Position numbers and translations under genes: made by a program. Under the pieces are notes generated by a model. It was not told where the DNA came from and did not search any database. It saw nothing but the letters and a program-made list of their open reading frames with translations. Positions 34,612-42,670 of a stretch of 64,000 bases of DNA are shown piece by piece. How positions within the stretch are numbered: position 1 is the stretch's first letter; each line of letters opens with the position of its first letter. Origin of the DNA: Micromonospora vinacea (lineage in GTDB: Bacteria > Actinomycetota > Actinomycetes > Mycobacteriales > Micromonosporaceae). The stretch covers positions 2,170,001-2,234,000 of the forward strand of contig NZ_JADOTY010000001.1 in the NCBI RefSeq assembly GCF_015751785.1. The letters run 5' to 3'.

Positions 34612-35049
34612 GGACACCCGCCTCCTTCTCTTTCCCGCGCACGGCTGCACGCCGAAGGTCTAGCTGGCGAACACCGCGATGGTTGTGTTGCAGTTGGTTT
34701 CTGCCGGCGACCACCGAGGGGCGCCCGTCGAGATCAGTTCGTTCGTGGGTTCCTGCGGTGGTGAGCGGGCCCGCCCGTCACCGTGGGACGTCCGCTCACG
34801 CGCGCTTCGTCGGAGCCACCCGAGACATGTCGGGTGGCGCTCTCCGGGTGGCGCGACGAGGCTGAGGCGATCGGCGACCGGGCCGAGGCAGTAGCGCTGA
34901 CGTTCCAGTTCGGTCGGGTCACAGGACCACCGCCGTTCGAGATTTCGAACTAGGTTCGATATACCGTATCGAGTGGTCGCGACGCTAGGGCAGCCTGATG
35001 AGCAATGTCAATGTTTCGATGTTGTTTCGAACCGAAAGCGGGAGGTTGC
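34612..35049. promoter_or_regulatory. Promoter region of ABC operon with IclR-type palindromes
   Basis: 438 bp without a gene. Three palindromes cluster near the IclR gene end: GTTCGA-GATT-TCGAAC (34935-34950), TCGATA-TACCG-TATCGA (34956-34972) and TTTCG-AAC-CGAAA (35025-35037), all sharing TTCGA half-sites. They are likely operators for the IclR regulator over the leftward ABC promoter. The stretch 34950-35040 is markedly AT-richer than its surroundings. Confidence 0.6.
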
Positions 35050-35820
35050 CTACCGAGGTTGCGCCCGGTAGCCCATGCGAGCCGACAACACGGCCGCGCC
35101 GTCGCGAACCAGCCCGGTCCACTCCACCTGCACCTGAGGCGTCCAACGAATGATCGGCGCGGACAGACTCATCCCAGCGATGATGGCGCCAGTATGGTCC
35201 CGGATCCCCGCAGCGACACAGCGCATCGCGGTGTCCGACTCGCCGATGTCGACCGCGACACCCTCCGCCCGGACACGGTTCAGATGCTCACGAAGAAGAT
35301 CCGGGTCGGTGATGCTGTCCGGCGTCATGCCCGGCAGGGGGTCCTTCAGCAGGACGGCGTCCAGGTCCGCCTGATCGAGGGCCGACAGCAGTACCTTGCC
35401 GACGGCCGTGCAGTGCGCGGGCAGCCGCAGCCCGACCCCGGAAACCATCCGAACGGGGTGAGTGCTGTCGAACTTGACGAGATAGATGACATCGGCGCCG
35501 TCGAGCACCGCCACATGAACCGCCTCGTCGCACGCGGCGGCCACGTCCCGCGCCACGCCCTGCGCCTCGCGTACCAGATCAAGCCGGCCCGCGAACGCCG
35601 CGCCCAGCTGGAACAGCGGCATGCCGAGCCGATACTGCACAGGCTGACCCGGTACGGAGATCAGGTACGCGCGAGCCTCAAGCGTCACGAGCAACTCGTG
35701 GACAGTCGTGCGGGGCAGGTCGAGTCGCTCCATCACCTGGCGGGCCGACAGTTGGGGGCAGTCCAGGAACAGTTCGAGGACGTCGAGTGCGCGGATGACC
35801 GCCGGTACCACACGGGGCAT
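35050..35820 (-). CDS. IclR-family transcriptional regulator
   Basis: 256 aa. An N-terminal winged helix (AVIRALDVLELFLD ... LSARQVMERLDLPRTTVHELL, about 7-50) is followed by the IclR effector domain (about 80-250, with LRLPAHCTAVGKVLLSAL and AMRCVAAGIRDHTG). The gene lies upstream of the ABC transporter on the same strand, separated by palindromes with TTCGA half-sites. It very likely controls the importer in response to a sugar or sugar acid. Confidence 0.88.
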   Translation of the reverse strand: MPRVVPAVIRALDVLELFLDCPQLSARQVMERLDLPRTTVHELLVTLEARAYLISVPGQPVQYRLGMPLFQLGAAFAGRLDLVREAQGVARDVAAACDEAVHVAVLDGADVIYLVKFDSTHPVRMVSGVGLRLPAHCTAVGKVLLSALDQADLDAVLLKDPLPGMTPDSITDPDLLREHLNRVRAEGVAVDIGESDTAMRCVAAGIRDHTGAIIAGMSLSAPIIRWTPQVQVEWTGLVRDGAAVLSARMGYRAQPR

Positions 35821-35946
35821 GTTCGATAGTCCCTTCGCAGTGCCGGACCCGTGTCAACGATCTTCACGCGGGCCAGCACCTGAAGAGGATATCTACGTCA
35901 GCGCCCGGCGCCAGGAACTCGAGCCCCGCACCCCTCCGACACCCGG

Positions 35947-36375
35947 CTACTTCAGGTAGGGGTTCGAGCTCTGGGGATCCGGCACGCCCCAGCGAGCGGT
36001 GCGCGACAACTCTCGCCCCGCCTGGGTCTCGACGATCATCAGGCCCTCGTCGCGATGGATCCAACTGTGATCCGTGTACTCCCACGCAGCCTGGTCGGCG
36101 AGCAGGTCAGGAAGCTGTCCGCGGGGAACCACCTCGTAGCTGCCGCTGCCGTCGACGAGCAGCCGGCGTACCTCGATGAGCCCCTCATCGACCAGAGCGA
36201 CCAGGGCAGCGGCAAGCACCGGCAGCAGGGCCAGCTTGTCTTCCTGGTCGAGATCGGTCCGCCAGTCCCAGAGCACGCTCGGCAGAAGGTCATGCTCCTG
36301 AGCGTTGACCATGAGGCACTGCTCCTCATGGCTCAGTCCGTCCCAGGCGCACACGGGCAGATCGTGGCACACCAT
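35947..36375 (-). CDS. Hypothetical protein
   Basis: 142 aa from ATG 36375; the longer frame to 36528 would overlap the divergent gene. Mostly helical in the first half (LLPVLAAALVALVDEGLIEVRRLL resembles a winged-helix-like helix-strand unit, about 50-73), then a mixed part ending GLMIVETQAGRELSRTARW. No signal peptide or membrane segment. I do not recognise the family. It stands at the left edge of a group of orphan genes. Confidence 0.6.
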   Translation of the reverse strand: MVCHDLPVCAWDGLSHEEQCLMVNAQEHDLLPSVLWDWRTDLDQEDKLALLPVLAAALVALVDEGLIEVRRLLVDGSGSYEVVPRGQLPDLLADQAAWEYTDHSWIHRDEGLMIVETQAGRELSRTARWGVPDPQSSNPYLK

Positions 36376-36398
36376 CGGCAGGCGGTAGTTTGCCGAAA

Positions 36399-36866
36399 GT
36401 GAGTATGTGGATCTACCTGCAAGGGCTCGAATCCTCCGACCTGCCCGTAGGCCCAGCAGGTTTTGACGCCCTGTTCGATGTCGAGTTCGACGAGCTGCGC
36501 CGGCGGGTCCGGGCAGGTACCGCAGCATGGCTGGAGCGCGGCTTCTTCCAGCTGAACGAGCTTTACCTGCTCCAATCGCAGCTGGGTGCCGACCGGGAAC
36601 TTCCCGTCTTCGGAGGCCGGCACATACCCGACCCCGGCGGCGGGCCGGGCCACGTGACGCTCGATCCGCCGGAAGTGGTGCGGACCGCGGCGTACCTGGG
36701 AAGAGTTTCGTTTCCGGACCTGTGGGAGGAATGGGGCCAACTGCCCTCGTCCGAGTCCGACGACGAGCTGCGGGAGCGCCTGGCTCAGCACCACGAGGAC
36801 CTACGAGCCTTGTATGCCAGCTCCGCCGAGCGGGGTTGGGCAGTGGTCAAACACTTCTCGTTCTGA
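36399..36866 (+). CDS. DUF1877-like small protein
   Basis: 155 aa from GTG 36399 (MSMWIYLQG); ATG 36405 and TTG 36390 are alternatives. The start, the central FDVEFDELRRRVR and the C-terminal HHEDLRALYASSAERGWAVVKHFSF resemble DUF1877 proteins such as YfbM, which close with a helix and strand of this form. Function unknown. Such proteins often sit among immunity or orphan genes of polymorphic toxin loci. It is divergent from the 142-aa hypothetical gene with a 23-bp gap. Confidence 0.6.
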   Translation: MSMWIYLQGLESSDLPVGPAGFDALFDVEFDELRRRVRAGTAAWLERGFFQLNELYLLQSQLGADRELPVFGGRHIPDPGGGPGHVTLDPPEVVRTAAYLGRVSFPDLWEEWGQLPSSESDDELRERLAQHHEDLRALYASSAERGWAVVKHFSF

Positions 36867-36996
36867 CCCGCTCGGGATCCAGGTCGATGACCGGAACCGC
36901 GAGGACCGCGCAGGGTACGACGAGTCCTTGACCGGCAACTGCTGGTGCGGACGTCACCGTGGCGCAAATGGCGCTCTCCAAGGCGCGTAAGGCCCT

Positions 36997-37755
36997 TCAG
37001 GATCCGGTCGTCTGGAATCTGCGGAGCGCAGCCTCGGCGAGCTGGGTGAGGTATGTGTCGCCGCCGGGTTTGTTTCCCTCCTCTTGGACGACCACCAGAG
37101 CGGTTCCGATCCGGATGAGTATGCTGTCCCATTCCAGCGTCTCGGAACCAGACGTGCGGCAGCTAAGGTGAATACTGTCATCGCCCAGCCGCGGCCCTGG
37201 CGCCACTGCGTAGCGGTACCTGTCGCCGATGCCAAGGCCGGACGACACCACGACGGTGGGGCAACGGCCGATGAAGGTCCGCAGGTCGGTCATTGCTCGT
37301 CGTGCGCCGTCATCGGCGTAGGTCCTGAGGACTTCGTTTGCCACCCAGGACCAATCGGGGTCCGCGTCATAACTGAGGGTGGCTGCGGCCATCGCTGACG
37401 GGTTCCCGGTTAGCCGCCTGCCCGACAGCAGCGGGATCATGTCCGAACAGGACACGTTGGCGGCCGGGCGCTGGTCTCCAGCATCTCGCGCCATGGTTGT
37501 CGCGATCTGCACAGTGAATCCGGCCGGCAGTGAGTCCGTGGTCACCAGGCGTGTGGACAGCGTAGGGGAGTAGCCGGATCCGCCGGTCGCCGGAACTGCT
37601 GGGGAAGCTGGCTTCATTGCTGTGGCCGAGCCGGTCGCCTGCGCCGTGGAGGGGGTGGTTTCGCCCGCTGATCGATCTGTTGGGTGAGCAGTTGAAGAAT
37701 CGCACGCGGTCACCATGCAGACGGCCACCACCGCGACTGACCTACGCAGCACCAT
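36997..37755 (-). CDS. Hypothetical lipoprotein
   Basis: 252 aa from ATG 37755, which opens a lipoprotein signal (RRSVAVVAVCMVTAC, lipobox Cys at 17); the frame upstream to 38058 is non-coding in character. After a Thr/Ser/Pro-rich linker (to about 60) comes an exported domain with three Cys (NVSCSDM, GRCPTVV, LSCRTSG), resembling the PknH-type extracellular sensor layout, though I am not certain. No obvious partner gene. Confidence 0.65.
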   Translation of the reverse strand: MVLRRSVAVVAVCMVTACDSSTAHPTDRSAGETTPSTAQATGSATAMKPASPAVPATGGSGYSPTLSTRLVTTDSLPAGFTVQIATTMARDAGDQRPAANVSCSDMIPLLSGRRLTGNPSAMAAATLSYDADPDWSWVANEVLRTYADDGARRAMTDLRTFIGRCPTVVVSSGLGIGDRYRYAVAPGPRLGDDSIHLSCRTSGSETLEWDSILIRIGTALVVVQEEGNKPGGDTYLTQLAEAALRRFQTTGS

Positions 37756-38102
37756 CCTGAGCACCGGGCAGACTCCACCTCTCGCGCGAGAACGCGTCAG
37801 GCTACCAACGCGCGTGACGTCAGCCGTCGCGCACCCTAAAGCGCGTCTGGCTCGCAGCCCGCCACCAATAATCATCACCAGTCGGGCCGACCCTGCGCCG
37901 ATCCGCCCGTCATCGCTGGCTTGGCTGCTCTTTTGGCTGCTCACGCAGCCGCTAGGCTCCCCGCCCGATGTAGCCCCGGGTCCACGCCTCCATGAATCGG
38001 GCCCGGGTGATCGGCCCGGCCCGGCGCAGGTAGGCCACCATGAGCGCCAGTCCGCCACCGCCCATCGGCTTCACTTGACGGGTGACAGCCGCCGCCGGTG
38101 TT
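37756..38102. other. 347-bp gap with one weak small ORF
   Basis: The only coding candidate is a minus-strand frame at 37952-38074 (GTG start, 40 aa, containing MVAYLRRAGPITRARFMEAW). Its composition is protein-like but there is no ribosome-binding site. It may be a small gene or the remnant of a longer one. Confidence 0.25.
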
Positions 38103-38987
38103 CTATGGGATCGACTCAGCCACGGAAAGTGCCTCGTCCAGCCGACTAGCAGCCAGGTCGTCGTGACGGATCACGAAACTCCCATCACTCCGGTAATAGA
38201 GCTCGTTGTCTACGGGAAAGCGGGCGAGCGACACCCACTCACTCGTCAGCCGGTGCGTTTCCTTCTCCACATGGGAATACCATTTCGCGACCGGGATGAC
38301 GATCTCGCCGGTCTTCTCGCGCCACGCGAGGGTCTGCTCCGCAAAACTCTTGATTACCTCCTCGTCGGCATACCCGCCGATATAGGCGCTGGCGTACCCG
38401 TTGTCAGGCGGCCAGAGATCGTTGGCCAGAGCGCAGAATTCGTCAAGGTGCGGCAGGTCACGCTCGAGGTCACGGGCCAACTGTTGCTGGAAGGGCGACA
38501 GGTCGTCGTCGTCCTCCTCGTCCTCGTCGTCCGCCCCGAACCAATCGGGGAACTCCGCGCGCAGCGTGGCACCGACGTCGTACTGCTCGCCGACGAACGC
38601 GTCGTCGGTGGATCCTGCCGCCACCTCGGTATCGGTACCGGCCGGCACATACACGACTCGCCCATACCTTCGCTCCCCGGTGGCAGCGGCCTGCTCGTGA
38701 TTCAGGAAGAACAGCAGCGAGCCGTCTGCCGGCAGACCGAAGCCGTCGACTCTTGGCAGCACCGCACAGTCGACCGAGAAGATGAACGGCAACGGACTGA
38801 CCCCGTCGGACGGCCAGTCCACGCCCACCGGCAGCCGGGGCAACCCACCGAACTGCCCCACCGGAACACCGCTGGATCCTCCGCTCAACCGGATCGACAA
38901 ACGGAGGTGCTGGATGAACCGGCTGACCTCGTCGTCCGGGATGCCCAACGCGAGCGCTGCACGATGAAACTGCCCCTGATGATCCAC
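38103..38987 (-). CDS. DUF1963-like protein
   Basis: 294 aa from GTG 38987 (VDHQGQFHRAALALG); the frame continues to 39260 but that part overlaps a decayed gene on the other strand and looks non-coding. The DUF1963/YwqG signature is present: GQFGGLPRLPVGVDWP, then PLPFIFSVDCAVLPRV and GSLLFFLNHEQ. An acidic run (about 165-180) follows in the middle. DUF1963 proteins are cytoplasmic, of unknown function, and recur as immunity-like genes. Start position is uncertain. Confidence 0.7.
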   Translation of the reverse strand: MDHQGQFHRAALALGIPDDEVSRFIQHLRLSIRLSGGSSGVPVGQFGGLPRLPVGVDWPSDGVSPLPFIFSVDCAVLPRVDGFGLPADGSLLFFLNHEQAAATGERRYGRVVYVPAGTDTEVAAGSTDDAFVGEQYDVGATLRAEFPDWFGADDEDEEDDDDLSPFQQQLARDLERDLPHLDEFCALANDLWPPDNGYASAYIGGYADEEVIKSFAEQTLAWREKTGEIVIPVAKWYSHVEKETHRLTSEWVSLARFPVDNELYYRSDGSFVIRHDDLAASRLDEALSVAESIP

Positions 38988-38995
38988 AGCGAAAC

Positions 38996-39344
38996 ATGGT
39001 GCCACGAAGACAACACCAGGGGGCGAGCCCGGCGGCCGGCGTTGACTTCGAGCCGTACTCCCACTTCCTCGACTCGGGTGAGATTGCCGAGTGGTGGAGG
39101 GCGTGGACGGGAAATGCGCAGCTTGACGGCTCCGACTTCCCTGTGGCTTCTCGCCGACGGCTTCGGTCCATGGGAAGCAACGGCCTATCCCGATCATGAC
39201 CATGAGCCGCGCACGGATGAGTGCCTCGCGGAGATCGCCCAACGCTGGGCACCATCGCATCGCAGGTCGGCGGATGAGGTCATCGCCGCAGCGCGGGAAG
39301 AGTTCCCCGGCTTCGAAGAGCTGATCGGCTCACTCTGCCGGTAG
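38996..39344 (+). pseudogene. Frameshifted, internally deleted SUKH (SMI1/KNR4)-like gene
   Basis: One frame encodes VDFEPYSHFLDSGEIAEWW and following residues to LDGSDFPV (39041-39145). From about 39141 a different frame carries SLWLLADGFGPWEAT to the stop at 39344. Together they look like the start and end of a SUKH-type protein with the middle (perhaps 45 residues) lost and the frame broken at the junction. SUKH proteins often act as immunity proteins. An intact 76-aa peptide from ATG 39114 could still be made. Confidence 0.55.
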
Positions 39345-39474
39345 TTGACGTGCGAGATGCGCAGCGGCTCGGCAAGAGTCGGACCGGCGAGGGTCGACTG
39401 CTGTACTTCGCTGCTGTACCGGCCCGATTGACGCCAACAGCGGCCCCGCAAAGGGTCGCTGACCTGCTTGGAAG

Positions 39475-39546
39475 TGGGCCGCCAGGGACTCGAACCCTGA
39501 ACCTATGGATTAAAAGTCCACAGCTCTGCCATTGAGCTAGCGGCCC
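39475..39546 (-). tRNA. tRNA-Lys (UUU)
   Basis: 72 nt folding as a full cloverleaf: acceptor GGGCCGC/GCGGCCC, D-stem GCTC/GAGC, anticodon stem GTGGA/TCCAT (one G-U) with loop CTTTTAA, so anticodon UUU. The T-stem is CAGGG/CCCTG with loop TTCGAGT and the discriminator base is A. CCA is not encoded. It lies at the edge of the orphan-gene region and is a possible integration site, though I found no second copy of its 3' end in the window. Confidence 0.95.
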
Positions 39547-39743
39547 GCGCGCTCAGGTTACCCGACGGTGAGCGTCGACGACTCTCGGCTTCCGGCCGAC
39601 CGTCGATGGCTGCGGCTGGCCGGTGTCCGCCGCACTCGATCATCGCCTGTCGGTGGCGCGGCGGGGGTCCGAGGCGCTGGGTTGCGCCGGGCGATCTCCC
39701 GCGGCGGCGCATGGGTGTGGGCCGGTGGGGAACCAGGACCGGC

Positions 39744-40046
39744 ATGGGAGCAAGCCGCTTGCCGGCCGTGGCGGCCTCCGGGGAGGAGGTCGGGCGCGAC
39801 GGCGTACGCCAGCCGGGCGGGGAGGTGCACGCCTGGCTGCCCGGTCAGAACCAGACGGTCTGTGGCCTGGCACTGAGCCGGACCCGATTGCGGCGCTTCC
39901 CGCATGTGCCCTTCGACTACTCCGGTACCGATGTGCTCACCGAGGCGGACGCGGTCGGCTGGATCTGCCCACGCTGCCTGGCCGCCGCCGCCGGTAGGCG
40001 AGGGAAAGAGAAACACGGCTGGGTACGGGAGTCCCCTCGCCCTTGA
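39744..40046 (+). CDS. Small conserved hypothetical protein with CPRC motif
   Basis: 100 aa from ATG 39744 with AGGA upstream. The core EVHAWLPGQNQTVCGLALSR and the paired Cys WICPRCLAA at the end, with a Cys and His between, suggest a small zinc-binding fold. I recall similar short proteins in Micromonospora but no function. Its stop codon is formed by the first bases of the inverted repeat at 40042-40123. Confidence 0.6.
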   Translation: MGASRLPAVAASGEEVGRDGVRQPGGEVHAWLPGQNQTVCGLALSRTRLRRFPHVPFDYSGTDVLTEADAVGWICPRCLAAAAGRRGKEKHGWVRESPRP

Positions 40047-40123
40047 TCGACTCGGGATCCCGGAAGTCGGGCTGGTCCTGAGCGCTCGGTTACCCCGACT
40101 TTCAGGAAGCCGAGTGGATCAAG
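40042..40123. repeat. Intergenic inverted repeat, family 1 copy A
   Basis: 82 bp with outer arms CTTGATCGACTCGG and CCGAGTGGATCAAG (one mismatch) and inner arms around GAAGTCGGG and CCCCGACTT. The second copy at 46676-46751 has the same arrangement in the opposite orientation. The TGA of its CTTGATC supplies the stop codon of the gene at 39744. It could act as a terminator. Confidence 0.75.
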
Positions 40124-40192
40124 TGGCAGGCCGCTGGCCCGCGCCGCGCTGATGGGTGGTTGAGCTGCTGCTGGGCGGGTACGGGGTCGGGC

Positions 40193-41275
40193 ATGCGGAT
40201 CGTGGTGGTGGGGGCCAGCGGCAACGTCGGTACGGCGCTGCTGCGGCGGCTGCGCCGGGAGCGGGGCGTGGAGCTGGCCGGGGTCGTTCGACGGTTGCCC
40301 GGCCCGGATGCGGGCGAGCCGTACGACCAGGTGGAGTGGCACTCCTGCGACATCGGCGCGCCGGGCGCGGCCGGGCAGCTTGCCGAGGTGTTCGCGGGTG
40401 CGGACGCGGTGGTGCACCTGGCCTGGCAGATCCAGCCCAGCCACGACCAACGGGTGCTGCGCCGGACCAACGTCGAGGGCAGTCGGGCGGTGATCAACGC
40501 GGTGGTCCAGGCCGGGGTGCCAGCCCTGGTGTACGCCTCGTCGGTCGGCACCTACGCGCCCGGCCCGAAGGACCACCCGATCAGCGAGCGGTGGCCGGCC
40601 ACCGGTGTGCTCGGGTCGTCGTACAGCGAGCACAAGGCGGAGGTGGAGGCGCTGCTTAACGAGGTCGAACGCGATCAACCGGCGCTGCGGGTGGTGCGGA
40701 TGCGACCCGGGTTGATCTTCCAGCGGGCCGCCGGTGCGGAGATCACGCGGTACTTCCTCGGCCCGCTGGCGCCGGTGCGGCTGCTGCGCTACGGGCGGAT
40801 CCCGCTGGTGCCGACGAACCGCCGGTTGCGGATGCAGGCGGTGCACGCCGATGACGTGGCCGACGCGTACGCCAGGGCGGTGTTGGGTGATGCGCGCGGT
40901 GCCTTCAATGTCGCCGCGGACCCGGTACTCACTCCGGAGCTGGTGGCCCGGCACTTCCATGGTTGGACGGTGCCGGTCGCCGCGCCGGTGCTGCGGGCGG
41001 CGGCGGCGCTGACCTGGCGGGCGCGGCTGCAACCGGTCGACGCGGGCTGGGTGGAGCTGGGTCTGAACGCCCCGCTGATGTCCAGCGAGCGCGCGGAGAC
41101 CGAGCTGGGTTGGCACCCCAAGATCAGTGCGTTGACGGCGCTCAAGGAACTCTTCGCCGGAATGGCCGACGGCGACCACACGGCTAGCCCACCGATGTCC
41201 GGCGCACGGGACCTACCCGGCCGCCCTGCCGCTCTCCTCCACGCCCGCCCACCCGGCCAGGGAAACCCCTACTGA
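40193..41275 (+). CDS. NAD-dependent epimerase/dehydratase family protein
   Basis: 360 aa from ATG 40193, the start of the Rossmann strand MRIVVVGASGNVGTAL with the GxxGxxG nucleotide motif. The extended-SDR catalytic Ser and Tyr-x3-Lys are in YASSVGTYAPG and YSEHKAEVEALL, and RMRPGLIFQ follows. Such proteins act on nucleotide sugars or other small molecules in the cytoplasm; the substrate is not evident. The C-terminal 30 residues are low-complexity Pro/Gly-rich. It converges on the beta-helix lipoprotein gene with an 11-bp gap. Confidence 0.85.
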   Translation: MRIVVVGASGNVGTALLRRLRRERGVELAGVVRRLPGPDAGEPYDQVEWHSCDIGAPGAAGQLAEVFAGADAVVHLAWQIQPSHDQRVLRRTNVEGSRAVINAVVQAGVPALVYASSVGTYAPGPKDHPISERWPATGVLGSSYSEHKAEVEALLNEVERDQPALRVVRMRPGLIFQRAAGAEITRYFLGPLAPVRLLRYGRIPLVPTNRRLRMQAVHADDVADAYARAVLGDARGAFNVAADPVLTPELVARHFHGWTVPVAAPVLRAAAALTWRARLQPVDAGWVELGLNAPLMSSERAETELGWHPKISALTALKELFAGMADGDHTASPPMSGARDLPGRPAALLHARPPGQGNPY

Positions 41276-41286
41276 GGTACGCGGCG

Positions 41287-42477
41287 TCAGCTCAGCTTGG
41301 AGTTGGTGACAGTGGGATTGCGGGCGCCGAGGAAGAAGATGCCGGGGAAGCCGCGGGTCTCGAACTTGGCGCTGGGATTGCGGCGCAGCGTCGAGTTTTC
41401 GATCCTCATCGTGCCGGTGCGGTTGTTGCTCACGAAGAAGACAGCGCCGCCACCCTCGTTGGCCTTGTTGTTCTCGATGATCGTGCCGGCGATCCGTACG
41501 GTGAACTCGTTGCCGTCGCAGTAGATCGCGCCGCCGCTGCCGCCGCCGGGCGTACCGGACTTGGCCGGGTTGGCGCCGCTGCCGATCGCCTCGTTGTTCC
41601 TGAGCAGGCTGTTCAGCACCACCCACGACACGCCGATGCTGCTCAGCGCCCCTCCGTTGGAGCAGGAACCGCCGTCGAAGGTGCTGCTCACCACGTACAC
41701 CGGCTTGTTCTCGTACTGGCTCAGCACCCGTACGGCCGCGCCACCCAGGTCGGGACCGGTGCGGTCGCAGCGGTTGCGGACGAAGCGCGAGTTGACCACC
41801 TTCAGCCGTCCACCGCGGACGAAGATCGCCCCACCGCCGCCGCCCTCGGCCTTCTCGCCGGTGGAGTTGCCGTCGGCGAAGGTGAGGTTCTGCACGGTGA
41901 GCTGCGGGTGGTCCTGGTTCTGGCAGTGCGAGGTGGTGAAGCCCTGGGCCTCGTCGCAGGTGTTCATGTAGAGGATGCGGCGCCGCCCCTGGCCGCTCAG
42001 CGTGACAGTGCCGCCACCGTCCAGCACGATCTTCGGACCGTTGGCGTTGCGGACCTTCGCGGTGGCGGCCATCTTGATGGTCACCGGGGCTGGTCCACAG
42101 TTGAACGTGATGACGCCGCCAGCCGCCACGGCCTTCACGACCGCTGCGGAGGTGCAGCTCGCCGGGGTGCCGGTGCCGATGGTCCGGGTCGACTTCGAGG
42201 TGTCCACCGCCCGCGCCTCGGCCGGCACCGTGGCCTTGCCGTTCGGGTTGCCGGCGGCGAGCACCTTGTTGGCGGGCTTCGGGCTGGCGCTGGCCCCCGG
42301 GCCGCCGAGGCCGTCCCGCGCACCCGGCGTCTCGCTCTGACCGCCTGTGGGCGCCGCCGTCGGTGAGGCGGACGAGCCGGCCTCGAAGGCGGGGGCCGGG
42401 TCGTTGGGCGCGCAGGCGGGCAGGGTCGCGGTGGCGACACCGAGGACGAGGAGAGCTGCAAGCGACGTCATGCGCAC
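41287..42477 (-). CDS. Secreted right-handed beta-helix lipoprotein
   Basis: 396 aa with a lipoprotein signal (LVLGVATATLPAC, lipobox Cys at 22), a Ser/Pro/Gly-rich linker (to about 105) and a beta-helix made of PbH1-type turns (about 120-396). The helix has repeated asparagine-ladder motifs such as VVNSRFVRN and IENNKANEGGGA. Cys pairs suggest disulfides. Polysaccharide binding or lyase activity is possible, but the catalytic residues of pectate lyases or GH families are not obvious. It lacks the D-x22-DD motif of the two GH87-type proteins. Confidence 0.78.
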   Translation of the reverse strand: MRMTSLAALLVLGVATATLPACAPNDPAPAFEAGSSASPTAAPTGGQSETPGARDGLGGPGASASPKPANKVLAAGNPNGKATVPAEARAVDTSKSTRTIGTGTPASCTSAAVVKAVAAGGVITFNCGPAPVTIKMAATAKVRNANGPKIVLDGGGTVTLSGQGRRRILYMNTCDEAQGFTTSHCQNQDHPQLTVQNLTFADGNSTGEKAEGGGGGAIFVRGGRLKVVNSRFVRNRCDRTGPDLGGAAVRVLSQYENKPVYVVSSTFDGGSCSNGGALSSIGVSWVVLNSLLRNNEAIGSGANPAKSGTPGGGSGGAIYCDGNEFTVRIAGTIIENNKANEGGGAVFFVSNNRTGTMRIENSTLRRNPSAKFETRGFPGIFFLGARNPTVTNSKLS

Positions 42478-42670
42478 CCCGTGATGCTAGGAGCCGCGAC
42501 GGCATCGCGACGAATCCGCCGAGCCGGTTTAATGCGCAGCTAAGCCACGCCCGCCGGTTGTGGCGCGGTTGGCCACTGTGTAGACCACCGCACCGCCGGC
42601 AGCGCCGAGAGCGGTGGGCAGCAGCCCGCCCTGCGCGTGTGCCCCAGCGATCAACTCGAACGAGGAGGGC

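Noticed and set aside
38988..39260. N-terminal extension of the DUF1963-like protein
   Set aside because: Composition is Arg/Ser/Pro-rich and it overlaps the decayed SUKH-like gene on the other strand.
39475..39546. tRNA-Lys as a used attachment site
   Set aside because: No duplicated tRNA 3' end and no integrase in the window; kept only as a possibility.
42529..42670. Small minus-strand frame after the Eis-type gene (AGGAVVYTVANRATTGG)
   Set aside because: Only a TTG start without RBS; it may be chance or a remnant, not enough to call.
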